Part shown: one piece after another, positions 17,738-26,126 of the stretch | Layout: each line of letters begins with the position of its first letter | How positions within the stretch are numbered: position 1 is the stretch's first letter | Origin: an uncultured Veillonella sp. | Lineage (GTDB): Bacteria > Bacillota > Negativicutes > Veillonellales > Veillonellaceae | Direction of reading: 5' to 3' | NCBI GenBank assembly: GCA_900544365.1 | Contig: UQVF01000009.1 | Coordinates: 1-45,343, forward strand | Length of the DNA: 45,343 bases | Notes under the pieces: model-generated | What the model was told of the DNA's origin: nothing | Database searches by the model: none | What the model saw: the letters and a program-made list of their open reading frames with translations, nothing else | Program-made: the position numbers and the translations under genes

Positions 17738-18310
17738 TTACTTTGCTCCAGCTTGTAGGGCTTTTAGATATTCTTGTACAGGGTTTAGATCATTTTTACT
17801 ACACTGTAAAAAATGAGCTAATATACATTCTAAAGTGTTTTCTGAATATGACTGTAATTCTCCAGTCATATAGGTTTCCACAGAAGTATGAGTCAGGGAA
17901 TTATCTTTTGCTTGGATAGGACGATGGTGTGTGTCATATCCAGGCATTTCTACTTGGATATCTAATTCCCACTTCATATACAGGGCCATAATGGCAGTCA
18001 CTAAAGACAATTTTGCGTTAGAAATAGATGGTAATTTATCTTTTATGGCTAAAAATTCATCGGGATGAGTGCTTTCCATCATATATCCATATTTGAAAGT
18101 TACTAAGTTATGTCCTTTCATGCGTGCCACTTCTAAATCGTGTAAATAGGATTGTAAAACTGGTGTAGAGTACATAGACCAATAGGCATGGCGTGACACA
18201 ATGAAGTTAGCCATTTGATCTTGGCAAGGTGAGCGATGGTCTACATTTTGCGTACTGGTGAAGAGAGGCCATTCTTGTTGAATGATAGAAATAATTAAAT
18301 CGTCTTTCAT
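17738..18310 (-). CDS. DUF4125 family protein
   Basis: A 190-residue soluble protein of the DUF4125 family. Landmarks are IIQQEWPLFTSTQN, the block PCQDQMANFIVSRHAYW, NLVTFKYGYMMESTHPDEF, KLPSISNAKLSLV and ETYMTGELQSYSENTLECIL. The function is unknown. It is the last gene of a minus-strand operon with a TPR-DUF4037 protein (10 bases upstream) and a tandem-BMC protein. The family pairs often with DUF4037 in Firmicutes, as I recall. Its place beside a microcompartment locus suggests a role tied to it, which is inference. Confidence 0.85.
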   Translation of the reverse strand: MKDDLIISIIQQEWPLFTSTQNVDHRSPCQDQMANFIVSRHAYWSMYSTPVLQSYLHDLEVARMKGHNLVTFKYGYMMESTHPDEFLAIKDKLPSISNAKLSLVTAIMALYMKWELDIQVEMPGYDTHHRPIQAKDNSLTHTSVETYMTGELQSYSENTLECILAHFLQCSKNDLNPVQEYLKALQAGAK

Positions 18311-18320
18311 AATAAAACTC

Positions 18321-20027
18321 CTATTCTACCCAAGAATCTTCTTTACGGAGAAGTGGATCTTGAATGCATTGAATGACTTCTTTAGCTTGATAGGTTAAGA
18401 AATCAATAGGACTTGTGCTTAAGCCGTTGCGTTGTAACTCTTGAATAATAGAGTTACATAAGCGATCAATGTGAGATTTTGTATCTGTAATAGGGGCATT
18501 TAGTAATTCTACAATCCCATGTTTGACCGTATTTCCTAAGACAGGAAGGGCACAACTATGGCGATAGAGCCATTTGTAGAATGGCGCATAGGATTTGTTG
18601 AATAAATGCACGAGTAGCATGTAATGATGGACAAATTGATGCAATGCTAAACTTGCGGCAATGGTGTCGCCTCGTTGTAACATACGAGGTAAGTTATACT
18701 GCCCAGATTGAGCCAATTGGTTTAATTCATAGGCAATTTTACGAAGGCGAATATCTTCTGGATAGTAGGCTAATAATCGCTGGCGAATATGTGTAAAAGA
18801 TCCAAAATTATCTAGGAAAACTTCACCATTTGTGGCGGTGCACAACAAGTCTTGTGGGACACGGCGAAACTCTTTTTCACACTGAGGCCCTTCAGGATAT
18901 AGTGTATAGCGACGGTAAAATTCAGATATACATTCAATTTGTACTGTGCCATAGGCATAGTTCTTAAAGTAGGACTGAAGGCTTTCTTTATTAGCGGCAT
19001 AGATATCAGCTGGTAAGAAGAGCTGACATCGCTTGGTAAAGTCGTGGTCTTCAGAGATGGCATCATCAAAGCCTAAACATTCCGATCCTGTACCGACCAA
19101 AGCTAAGCACATATAGGGTGCTAGGTCAGGTAGATTGAGCTCTATGTCTTGTGCTACTTGGTGAGCGAGTTCTCTGCCTAGTTCTAAGCCAGTTTGGCGA
19201 TGACAGGGCACCTCTTGTTGCAGTGTTTTAATAAGGTCTTTTACATATTCAAGATTGTGCAATACAGATTGATAGGCTTGACTTTCTACACCGTAATTAT
19301 GTTTTACAATAGGAAGTGCTTCTCGATATAGCTTGAGAGCAATATCGTAGCGATGTTGTTCCATTTCATAGTCAGCTCGATTATTCAAGACGGCTGCATA
19401 CATAGGGTGCTCTGTTCCCACCTCACGACGTAAAATATAGGCAGCTTTATCTAGATAAACTTGTGGAGAAAGATCTCGTGCTCCTTTTATGTGTTTGCTG
19501 ATTTCATATAAATTATTATAGCTAATGGCTAGGGGAACTTGATATTCTGTGGTTTCTAATAGATGAATTGCTTCTAGCTGTAATTTATGGGCTGATTTAT
19601 AATTATTTGTGTCACGATAAAGAAGCGATAAGTTATTGAGTAATCCAATATAGGCATAGGATGTATCTCCAACAGAATGGAAGATATCCTTTGCTTTTAA
19701 TAGATGGGTTTCTGCTTCGTAATACGACTTTTTTTCTCGGTACGTATTGCCTAGATTAATCAAAATTGTCGCATAAGTTTGTGGTGTGTAGGTATCGCTT
19801 TGTTCGTAGAGGCGCAGGGATTCATCGATAGCAGCAATAGCCTCGTCATAACGACCTACATTGCGTAGAGAACCGCTATACTCATTTAAGATTTCGATCA
19901 GTTTTTTATGATTCTTTTGTATCCGGCACAGGTGGATAGCTTTTTCTAAATAGTCTATCATGCCTTGTTCATTGCCTTGGCGCCACAGTGTATGAGCGTG
20001 CTTTAGTAAAGATTGAATGGATTCCAT
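18321..20027 (-). CDS. TPR protein with C-terminal DUF4037 (nucleotidyltransferase-like) domain
   Basis: A 568-residue soluble protein. The first 270 residues are tetratricopeptide repeats (for example AIAAIDESLRLYEQ, TYATILINLGNTYREKKSYYEAE, ALKLYREALPIVKHNYG). From about 278 the DUF4037 domain starts (TGLELGRELAHQVAQDIE) with the key motif LVGTGSECLGFDDAISEDHDF. The GS..D..DHD pattern is like the active site of nucleotidyltransferases, so it may transfer a nucleotide to a protein or small molecule (inference). The TPR half would bind a protein partner. The start is an ATG behind AGGAGG that overlaps the upstream stop. It is the middle gene of the operon with the tandem-BMC and DUF4125 genes. 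Confidence 0.8.
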   Translation of the reverse strand: MESIQSLLKHAHTLWRQGNEQGMIDYLEKAIHLCRIQKNHKKLIEILNEYSGSLRNVGRYDEAIAAIDESLRLYEQSDTYTPQTYATILINLGNTYREKKSYYEAETHLLKAKDIFHSVGDTSYAYIGLLNNLSLLYRDTNNYKSAHKLQLEAIHLLETTEYQVPLAISYNNLYEISKHIKGARDLSPQVYLDKAAYILRREVGTEHPMYAAVLNNRADYEMEQHRYDIALKLYREALPIVKHNYGVESQAYQSVLHNLEYVKDLIKTLQQEVPCHRQTGLELGRELAHQVAQDIELNLPDLAPYMCLALVGTGSECLGFDDAISEDHDFTKRCQLFLPADIYAANKESLQSYFKNYAYGTVQIECISEFYRRYTLYPEGPQCEKEFRRVPQDLLCTATNGEVFLDNFGSFTHIRQRLLAYYPEDIRLRKIAYELNQLAQSGQYNLPRMLQRGDTIAASLALHQFVHHYMLLVHLFNKSYAPFYKWLYRHSCALPVLGNTVKHGIVELLNAPITDTKSHIDRLCNSIIQELQRNGLSTSPIDFLTYQAKEVIQCIQDPLLRKEDSWVE

Positions 20028-20035
20028 GGAACCTC

Positions 20036-20572
20036 CTATAATAAGGTGAGTAATTCTGTTGACGGTTCTGAAATAGTGGCATAGCTCACAATATCTTTTG
20101 GATAGAGTTTTGATAATTCACTTTCAATTGTTTTTAGATCGCTGTAAGAACCGGCAACAGTAAGTACACTTTTACCACAGAGGCCAATTCCAATTTGCAG
20201 GCTTAACAAATGAATTTGATGATGCCATGCTAGATGGTTGGCTAAATGAAATACAGCCACAGTAGTGGAACATTCATAGATACCTAGATGAGATACGCTA
20301 GGTATTTTTTGTTTACACTGAAATACTGAAAGTACATCATGATGTATTCCAGTAATTGTTTTGTATTGAATCTGCTTGGTGCTAGCTAAAACTTGTCCAA
20401 CTTGTTCTACTACATCTGTATCCGCGATGAGAATAAAGAAAGCTTTGCCAGGACATATACGGTAATGTTTGACAAATGATATAGGATAGTCTTTTAATAA
20501 CCGATCGAGTAAAGCAAATCCAGCTGCAATACGATTGGTTTCCCAAAGACATATAGCCGCATGGGATGTCAT
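20036..20572 (-). CDS. Divergent tandem-BMC (BMC-T) shell protein
   Basis: A 178-residue protein with two BMC domains in tandem. Domain 1 has ETNRIAAGFALLDRLLKDYP and RICPGKAFFILIADTDVVEQV; domain 2 has LGIYECSTTVAVFHLANHLAWHH and GLCGKSVLTVAGSYSDLKTIESEL. These follow the BMC pattern of an ES/ET start, a helix, a GK strand and a final D..V helix. I choose ATG 20572 over the upstream 20590 because AGGAGG sits 8 bases before it. A BMC-T forms a trimeric pseudohexamer in the shell facet. It is divergently transcribed from the dehydratase operon and leads an operon with DUF4037 and DUF4125 genes. Confidence 0.75.
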   Translation of the reverse strand: MTSHAAICLWETNRIAAGFALLDRLLKDYPISFVKHYRICPGKAFFILIADTDVVEQVGQVLASTKQIQYKTITGIHHDVLSVFQCKQKIPSVSHLGIYECSTTVAVFHLANHLAWHHQIHLLSLQIGIGLCGKSVLTVAGSYSDLKTIESELSKLYPKDIVSYATISEPSTELLTLL

Positions 20573-20920
20573 GGTAATCACCTCCTGCATATAATTAATT
20601 TCAGTATAAAGAGAAATAAAATATAGAGCAATAGGAGAGAGATAAGAGGTGTATTTAGTACCGTAATAAAGTTTGAATATTACTAAGGGGCACCAAAATA
20701 TAGATGAATTATGTTAATTTTGAAAAAACTTATTATAATTTTATGGATTTTAATAATACAGAGTAGTTTGTATTTTACAATAATTGGATTGTAAATTATT
20801 AATAGTCGTAGTCTAAAATATGTTAACATTTTCTTAAGAAGCATGCACAGCATTCCATTTCCGCATATATGGTTGGAACAGTAGCATGGTATATATTTTG
20901 CGTTGTAAGGAGGTTAACAC
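20573..20920. promoter_or_regulatory. Divergent regulatory region of the BMC locus
   Basis: About 350 AT-rich bases between the two divergent operons. It holds the inverted repeat at 20774-20795. TATAAT-like boxes occur (for example 20734-20739) but with no good -35 at the right distance, which fits an activator-dependent promoter. The region ends in an AAGGAGG site before the dehydratase. No small gene or tRNA was seen. Confidence 0.6.
20774..20795. promoter_or_regulatory. Inverted repeat, candidate operator
   Basis: TTTACAAT (20774-20781) and ATTGTAAA (20788-20795) are perfect inverted arms separated by AATTGG. It lies 125 bases before the dehydratase start and about 200 bases before the divergent BMC-T start. 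It is a candidate site for the AraC-type regulator encoded at 29164 or for a global regulator. Confidence 0.5.
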
Positions 20921-23476
20921 ATGCTAGAACGAGGATTTAGTAAACCAACAGAACGAATTGAAAAGTTGAGAAAAGTAATTATTGATGCTGTACCGCAGGT
21001 CGAATCAGAGCGTGCAGTTTTAATTACAGAATCCTATAAGGAAACCGAAGGGCAACCTACGATTATCCGCCGTGCTAAAGCTGTTGAAAAAATCTTTAAC
21101 GAGTTACCAGTTACAATTCGTGACAATGAATTAGTTGTTGGTTCAATCACAATCAATCCACGCTCCACAGAAATTTGTCCAGAGTTCTCCTATGACTGGG
21201 TAGAAAAAGAGTTCCATACTATGCATAAACGTATGGCCGATCCATTCGAAATTTCTGAAAAAGTACAACATGAATTGCATGAAGCTTTCAAATATTGGGA
21301 AGGCAAAACAACTCACTCTTTAGCAGATTCTTATATGGAACCAGATACAAAAGACTGTATCGCTAATGGTGTATTCACAGTAGGTAACTACTTCTTCGGT
21401 GGTGTAGGTCACGTAAATGTAGACTACGGCAAAATCTTAGCAAAAGGTTTCCGTGGTGTATTAGAAGAAACTATTACAGCGTTACATGCATTAGACGAAG
21501 ATGATCCTAGCAGCATTAAGAAAAAACAATTCTACAATGCAGTTATTATCTCCTACAATGCAGCTATCCGATTCGCACATCGCTATGCTGAAAAAGCTCG
21601 TGAATTAGCAAGCCAAACATCTTGCCCAACTCGTAAAGCAGAATTACAACAAATTGCTGCTAACTGTGATCGCGTACCTGAGTTCGGTGCTCGTAACTTC
21701 TGGGAAGCATGTCAATCTTTCTGGTTCTTACAAATCATGGTTCAAATTGAGTCCAATGGACACTCTATCTCCCCAGGCCGTTTTGACCAATACATGTATC
21801 CATACCTAAAAGATGATCCAATCGATCGCGTGAAAGCACAAGAATTAGTAGACTGCATCTGGGTTAAATTGAACGACATTAATAAAACCCGTGATGAAAT
21901 TTCTGCACAAGCCTTCGCTGGTTATGCAGTATTCCAAAACCTTTGCGTAGGTGGTCAAGATTCTGAAGGTAAAGATGCAACAAACGAAGTATCTTATATG
22001 TGTATGGAAGCAGTAGCTCACGTTCGCTTGCCAGCTCCATCCTTCTCTGTACGTGTACATCAAAATGCGCCAATGGAATTCTTATATCGCGCTTGCGAAG
22101 TATCCCGTTTAGGCTATGGTGTTCCAGCATTCTACAATGACGAAGTTATCATCTTAGCTCTTGTGTCTCGTGGGGTAGCATTAAAAGATGCTCGTGATTA
22201 CTGTATCATCGGTTGCGTTGAACCACAAGCAGGTCATCGTACAGAAGGTTGGCATGATGCAGCGTTCTTCAATATCGCAAAAGTTCTTGAAATTACTCTT
22301 AACAACGGACGTTGTAAAGGCAAACAATTAGGACCTAAAACTGGCGAGTTAGAAGAATTAGATACTATGGATAAATTGTTGGCAGCGTACCAACAACAAA
22401 TGGAATACTTTGTTCGTCACTTAGCGAAAGCTGATAACGCAGTTGACTACGCTCATATGGAACGCGCTCCATTGCCATTCATGTCTGCTATGGTTGATGA
22501 TTGTATCAAACGTGGTAAATCTTGCCAAGAAGGCGGTGCGATTTACAACTTTACAGGACCTCAAGCATTCGGTGTTGCTGACGCAGGTGATTCCTTATAT
22601 GCAATCCAAAAAAATATCTTCGAAGACAAACGCTTTACATTAGCTGAATTGCGTGAAGCATTAGAAGCTAACTTCGGTTATAGTGATAGCGCAGCTCCAA
22701 TTTGCACTCCATCTATTCCAGAATCTACATTAGATGAAGCTCAAATCTATGAAGCAGTTAAGAAAATCTTATCCTCCACAGGATCTATCGACATTGCAAC
22801 ATTGGAATCTCATTTGAAACAAGGCACCGGTACAGGCACAAGCTGTGGATGCAAATCACAAGCTGATCCAAGCAAATATGCAACTATCCGCAATATCTTG
22901 AAAAACACTGACTCCTTCGGTAATGATATTGAAGAAGTAGACCAATTCGCATATCGTTGCGGTAAAATCTACTGTAATGAAGTGGATAAATATATGAACC
23001 CACGTGGCGGTCAATTCCAAGCTGGTATCTACCCAGTATCCGCTAACGTATTGTTCGGTAAAGACGTAGCTGCATTACCAGATGGACGTTTAGCAACTGA
23101 ACCATTGGCTGACGGTGTATCCCCTCGCCAAGGTAATGACGTAAATGGTCCTACAGCGGCTTCCAATTCCGTAGCAAAATTAGACCATGCGCAAGCATCG
23201 AATGGTACATTGTACAACCAAAAATTCACACCAGCTGCGGTAGGTGGGGAGCAAGGTTTGAAAAACTTCGTATCTATCATTAAGAGCTTCTTTGATAAAA
23301 AAGGCAGCCATGTTCAATTCAACGTTGTTGATAAACAAACATTGTTAGATGCTCAAGAACATCCAGAAGATAACCAAGACTTGATTGTTCGTGTAGCAGG
23401 TTATAGTGCTCACTTCGTAACATTGGCTAAAGAAGTACAAGACGATATTATTAATCGTACAGAACACGAAATGTAG
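20921..23476 (+). CDS. Glycyl radical glycerol/propane-1,2-diol dehydratase
   Basis: A B12-independent radical dehydratase converting a 1,2-diol to an aldehyde inside a microcompartment. It is 851 residues. His164 (FFGGVGH), His281-Ser282 (IESNGHS), Cys432 and Glu434 (IGCVEP), Asp446 (GWHD) and the glycyl loop RVAGYSA with Gly827 sit at, or one residue from, the positions of H164, H281, S282, C433, E435 and D447 in the Clostridium butyricum glycerol dehydratase. Gly827 is 24 residues from the end, as in that enzyme. Choline lyases have a Thr in place of the WHD histidine. Compared with the 787-residue glycerol dehydratase, a 65-residue insertion lies at about 588-652. Propane-1,2-diol is favoured by the pdu-like context, but glycerol is possible. 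It is activated by the next gene. Confidence 0.92.
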   Translation: MLERGFSKPTERIEKLRKVIIDAVPQVESERAVLITESYKETEGQPTIIRRAKAVEKIFNELPVTIRDNELVVGSITINPRSTEICPEFSYDWVEKEFHTMHKRMADPFEISEKVQHELHEAFKYWEGKTTHSLADSYMEPDTKDCIANGVFTVGNYFFGGVGHVNVDYGKILAKGFRGVLEETITALHALDEDDPSSIKKKQFYNAVIISYNAAIRFAHRYAEKARELASQTSCPTRKAELQQIAANCDRVPEFGARNFWEACQSFWFLQIMVQIESNGHSISPGRFDQYMYPYLKDDPIDRVKAQELVDCIWVKLNDINKTRDEISAQAFAGYAVFQNLCVGGQDSEGKDATNEVSYMCMEAVAHVRLPAPSFSVRVHQNAPMEFLYRACEVSRLGYGVPAFYNDEVIILALVSRGVALKDARDYCIIGCVEPQAGHRTEGWHDAAFFNIAKVLEITLNNGRCKGKQLGPKTGELEELDTMDKLLAAYQQQMEYFVRHLAKADNAVDYAHMERAPLPFMSAMVDDCIKRGKSCQEGGAIYNFTGPQAFGVADAGDSLYAIQKNIFEDKRFTLAELREALEANFGYSDSAAPICTPSIPESTLDEAQIYEAVKKILSSTGSIDIATLESHLKQGTGTGTSCGCKSQADPSKYATIRNILKNTDSFGNDIEEVDQFAYRCGKIYCNEVDKYMNPRGGQFQAGIYPVSANVLFGKDVAALPDGRLATEPLADGVSPRQGNDVNGPTAASNSVAKLDHAQASNGTLYNQKFTPAAVGGEQGLKNFVSIIKSFFDKKGSHVQFNVVDKQTLLDAQEHPEDNQDLIVRVAGYSAHFVTLAKEVQDDIINRTEHEM

Positions 23477-23502
23477 GTACATAAATTAAAGGATAAGTTA
23501 GT

Positions 23503-24423
23503 ATGGAATCAGTAGATTATAGTGTACAAGGCACTGTATTTGATATTCAACGCTTTTCCATTCACGATGGACCAGGAATCCGGACAATCGTATTTTTGAA
23601 GGGCTGTCCATTACGATGTAAATGGTGTTCTAATCCAGAATCACAACAATATTATCCTGAAGTAGTGTATCGAAAACAACTCTGTATTGGTTGTAAAGCT
23701 TGCCAGGCAGTTTGCCCTAAACAGGCCATTGCCGATAGTAACCCGTACTGGATTGACCGTACACTCTGCGACAACTGTTCAGAGTGTACCATGGTCTGTC
23801 CTACCAGTGCACTCTCCATGAAAGGTAAGTTGATGAGTGTCGAGCAGGTGGTACGAGAGCTAAAAAAAGATGCCACACAGTACTTTCGGTCCAATGGCGG
23901 CATCACCTTATCTGGTGGAGAGGCATTGACACAACCAAAGTTTGCTAAAGAAATCTTTAAAGCTTGTAAAGCACAAGGATGGCATACCGCAATAGAAACA
24001 GAAGGGTATTATGACACAAAGATTGTAGAAGAGATTATGCCGTACATAGACTTAGTTCTACTAGATATCAAAAGCGTTAATCCTGAGCAACATAAAAAGT
24101 TCACTGGTGTCGATAACGCAAGGATCAAAGAGTCGGCTAAAGTCATACAGTCTATAACAAATACAACAGTGCGTGTTCCTACGATTCCTGGGTTTAATGC
24201 GAGTGAAGAAGACATTCGAGGCATAGCAGAGTTTGTGAAGGAAAATATGCCTAATGTTCATGATATACATTTATTGCCATATCACAATTATGGACAAGGT
24301 AAATATGAACTATTAGGACGTGAATATGAGTTAGAAGATACACCAAAGATTCCAGAAGAAGAAATGGAAACGTATAAAAGAATAGTAGAATCATATGGTT
24401 TGAACTGTATTATTGGTGGTTAG
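23503..24423 (+). CDS. Glycyl radical enzyme activase (radical SAM)
   Basis: Generates the glycyl radical on the upstream dehydratase using SAM and a 4Fe-4S cluster. The 306 residues carry the radical-SAM motif CPLRCKWC (C35, C39, C42) after FSIHDGPGIRTIVFLKG. Two ferredoxin-like clusters follow (CIGCKACQAVCP, C61-C71; CDNCSECTMVCP, C89-C99), then the SAM-binding GGITLSGGEAL. The double-ferredoxin insert is standard for activases of dehydratase and lyase GREs and absent from the PFL activase. The ATG lies 26 bases after the dehydratase stop, so they are one operon. Confidence 0.95.
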   Translation: MESVDYSVQGTVFDIQRFSIHDGPGIRTIVFLKGCPLRCKWCSNPESQQYYPEVVYRKQLCIGCKACQAVCPKQAIADSNPYWIDRTLCDNCSECTMVCPTSALSMKGKLMSVEQVVRELKKDATQYFRSNGGITLSGGEALTQPKFAKEIFKACKAQGWHTAIETEGYYDTKIVEEIMPYIDLVLLDIKSVNPEQHKKFTGVDNARIKESAKVIQSITNTTVRVPTIPGFNASEEDIRGIAEFVKENMPNVHDIHLLPYHNYGQGKYELLGREYELEDTPKIPEEEMETYKRIVESYGLNCIIGG

Positions 24424-24431
24424 GAGGTACT

Positions 24432-25202
24432 ATGGATACAGCATTATTAGAAAAAGTGATGGGTCAAGTATCAGAAGAACTTGGCATTAAAAAGCCGCAA
24501 GGTACAACACCAGGATCCATTGGGGTTACTGAGTTTGTAGGGACTGCAATGGGCGATACAATCGGTCTTGTCATTGCTAGTGTGGATCCATTATTAACAG
24601 AAACAATGGGATTGGGAAAATTTAAATCCATCGGTATTATCGGCGGTCGTGTAGGTGCAGGGCCACAAATTATGGCTGTGGATGATGCTATTAAAGCAAC
24701 AAATACTGAAATTATTACAGTAGAGTTGCCTCGCGATACAAAAGGCGGTGCAGGTCATGGTTCCTTAATCTATATCGGCGCTCATGATGTATCTGATGCT
24801 CGTCGAGCAGTTGAAATTGCACTAGAAGCTATTCCAAAATATTTTGGAGACGTATACGCTAATGATGCAGGTCATTTGGAGTTCCAATATACAGCACGCG
24901 CAAGCTATTGTTTAGAAGCCGTATTCAACACTCCATTAGGCAGATCCTTTGGTATGGTCTGTGCAGGCCCAGCAGCGATTGGTGCAGTCCTTGCAGATAC
25001 AGCGGTAAAATCTGCTAATGTAGAAGTTGTTTCGTACGCATCCCCTAAATCGGGTACAAGTTTCTCTAACGAAGTAATCTTAACATTCTCTGGAGATTCT
25101 GGTGCGGTTCGTCAAGCTGTGAAAGCAGCTCGTGAAGTGGGTATTAAATTGCTTGGTGCTTTAGGTGATACACCTACATCGAGTACAACACCATACATTT
25201 AA
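24432..25202 (+). CDS. PduB-type BMC-T shell protein
   Basis: A 256-residue tandem-BMC shell protein forming trimers in the facets. The core begins TEFVGTAMGDTIGLVIASVDP, with RVGAGPQIMAVDDAIKATNTEII in domain 1 and SFGMVCAGPAAIGAVLADTAVKSANVEVV plus ILTFSGDSGAVRQAVKAA in domain 2. The N-terminal extension MDTALLEKVMGQVSEELGI is an amphipathic helix like the PduB N-terminus, which in Salmonella links shell to cargo. The start is an ATG behind TTAGGAGGT. The high similarity to PduB supports a propanediol-type compartment. Confidence 0.93.
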   Translation: MDTALLEKVMGQVSEELGIKKPQGTTPGSIGVTEFVGTAMGDTIGLVIASVDPLLTETMGLGKFKSIGIIGGRVGAGPQIMAVDDAIKATNTEIITVELPRDTKGGAGHGSLIYIGAHDVSDARRAVEIALEAIPKYFGDVYANDAGHLEFQYTARASYCLEAVFNTPLGRSFGMVCAGPAAIGAVLADTAVKSANVEVVSYASPKSGTSFSNEVILTFSGDSGAVRQAVKAAREVGIKLLGALGDTPTSSTTPYI

Positions 25203-25232
25203 TAGATTAGTATAGAAACATAGGAGGATATT

Positions 25233-25514
25233 ATGGTTTCAGATGCATTAGGAATGGTAGAAACAAAAGGTTTAGTAAGTGCGATTGAAGCAGCAGATGC
25301 AATGGTAAAAGCTGCTAACGTAAACTTAGTAGGTTATGAAAAAATTGGTTCTGGATTAGTAACAGTTATGGTTCGTGGTGATGTTGGTGCAGTAAAAGCA
25401 GCTGTAGAAGCTGGCGCAGTAGCAGCTCGTGCAGTAGGCGAAGTTGTATCCTTACATGTTATCCCTCGTCCTCACATCGATACAGAACGTATTATTCCAA
25501 CTCTTAAAGCGTAA
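25233..25514 (+). CDS. PduA/J-type BMC-H shell protein (copy 1)
   Basis: A 93-residue hexameric shell protein. The sequence runs ALGMVETKGLVSAIEAADAMVKAANV, then the pore loop KIGSGL and VTVMVRGDVGAVKAAVEAGA, as in PduA and PduJ, whose pores pass small polar diols. ATG follows AGGAGGATATT. It is nearly identical to the second copy at 32861-33130 through the core, with a different C-terminus. It is followed by an intergenic hairpin (25521-25552). Confidence 0.95.
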   Translation: MVSDALGMVETKGLVSAIEAADAMVKAANVNLVGYEKIGSGLVTVMVRGDVGAVKAAVEAGAVAARAVGEVVSLHVIPRPHIDTERIIPTLKA

Positions 25515-25520
25515 TGTAGC

Positions 25521-25552
25521 GTGGCATATGAGGCACCGTCCTTATATGCCAC
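25521..25552 (+). terminator. Perfect hairpin between shell gene and next gene
   Basis: GTGGCATAT (25521-25529) pairs perfectly with ATATGCCAC (25544-25552); the following TACTTTAG is a poor U-tract. It is probably a partial terminator or an mRNA-stabilising stem that keeps shell transcripts more abundant than the genes downstream. Confidence 0.55.
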
Positions 25553-25570
25553 TACTTTAGAGGAGGCACT

Positions 25571-26104
25571 ATGAAAGATAGAGACCTATCTAGGCTCCTA
25601 GAAGACATGGTGGCACGTATTTTAGCAGAACAGACCAATGAACAAATTGTAAGAAAATTATATGTTATCTTTGATGAACAGTGGCATCATGAAAATTATG
25701 CTCTAGCGAATCAACTCACTACATGTGATTTCACACAAGTTCATGCCATTGTTCCCAAGAACGGTGATCCAGACATGGAACGCCGAGTGAAAGAAATTCA
25801 TCCTTTTCTTATGCAATATCCCTATGGAGAGGAACCAACTTTCACAGAACACGACTGCATAGTATTACCTTATATAGGACGAAATGATGTCATTCATATT
25901 GCGTTAGGCTATAGTCAATCGGATCTGTCGGAAGTGGTAAAGAAAGCTTTTACAGCAGGTGCTAGTATCTATGTACTGCCAACATCCATAGAGCCTTTAT
26001 CAGGAAAAGAACCAGTTCCCTACCAACAGATGGTACAAGGGTACTATCAAAAAATATTTGAATTAGGGATACGATACATAGACCATATTCGTCATATGAA
26101 TTGA
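25571..26104 (+). CDS. Flavoprotein-like BMC-associated protein with encapsulation-like N-terminus
   Basis: A 177-residue protein, not firmly recognised. The body resembles Rossmann-like flavoproteins (PF02441 type): a first strand KLYVIFDEQWHHENY, then CIVLPYIGRNDVIHIALGYSQSDLSEVVKKAFTAGASIYVLP, which echoes the P..S..D.A.KIA.GI.D......AL..G.PV.L.P pattern of that family. The N-terminus LSRLLEDMVARILAEQ is an amphipathic helix of the encapsulation-peptide kind, followed by a linker. Similar small flavoproteins occur in glycyl-radical BMC loci, as I recall. It might serve in redox or cofactor balance (inference). ATG follows AGAGGAGGCACT. Confidence 0.5.
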   Translation: MKDRDLSRLLEDMVARILAEQTNEQIVRKLYVIFDEQWHHENYALANQLTTCDFTQVHAIVPKNGDPDMERRVKEIHPFLMQYPYGEEPTFTEHDCIVLPYIGRNDVIHIALGYSQSDLSEVVKKAFTAGASIYVLPTSIEPLSGKEPVPYQQMVQGYYQKIFELGIRYIDHIRHMN

Positions 26105-26126
26105 GTCCTATGAGATAGGAGTAAGC

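Noticed and set aside
20840..20920. Sigma-54 promoter before the dehydratase
   Set aside because: A TTGGAAC...GC pattern occurs but the GG to GC spacing is 7, not 10, and no enhancer-binding protein with a sigma-54 domain is in the locus.
20921..23476. Choline trimethylamine-lyase (CutC) or isethionate lyase as the identity of the glycyl radical enzyme
   Set aside because: The residue 13 after the catalytic Cys is His and the next is Asp (GWHD), as in diol dehydratases; CutC has Thr there. His164 and His281 also match the dehydratase, and the neighbours are pdu-like.
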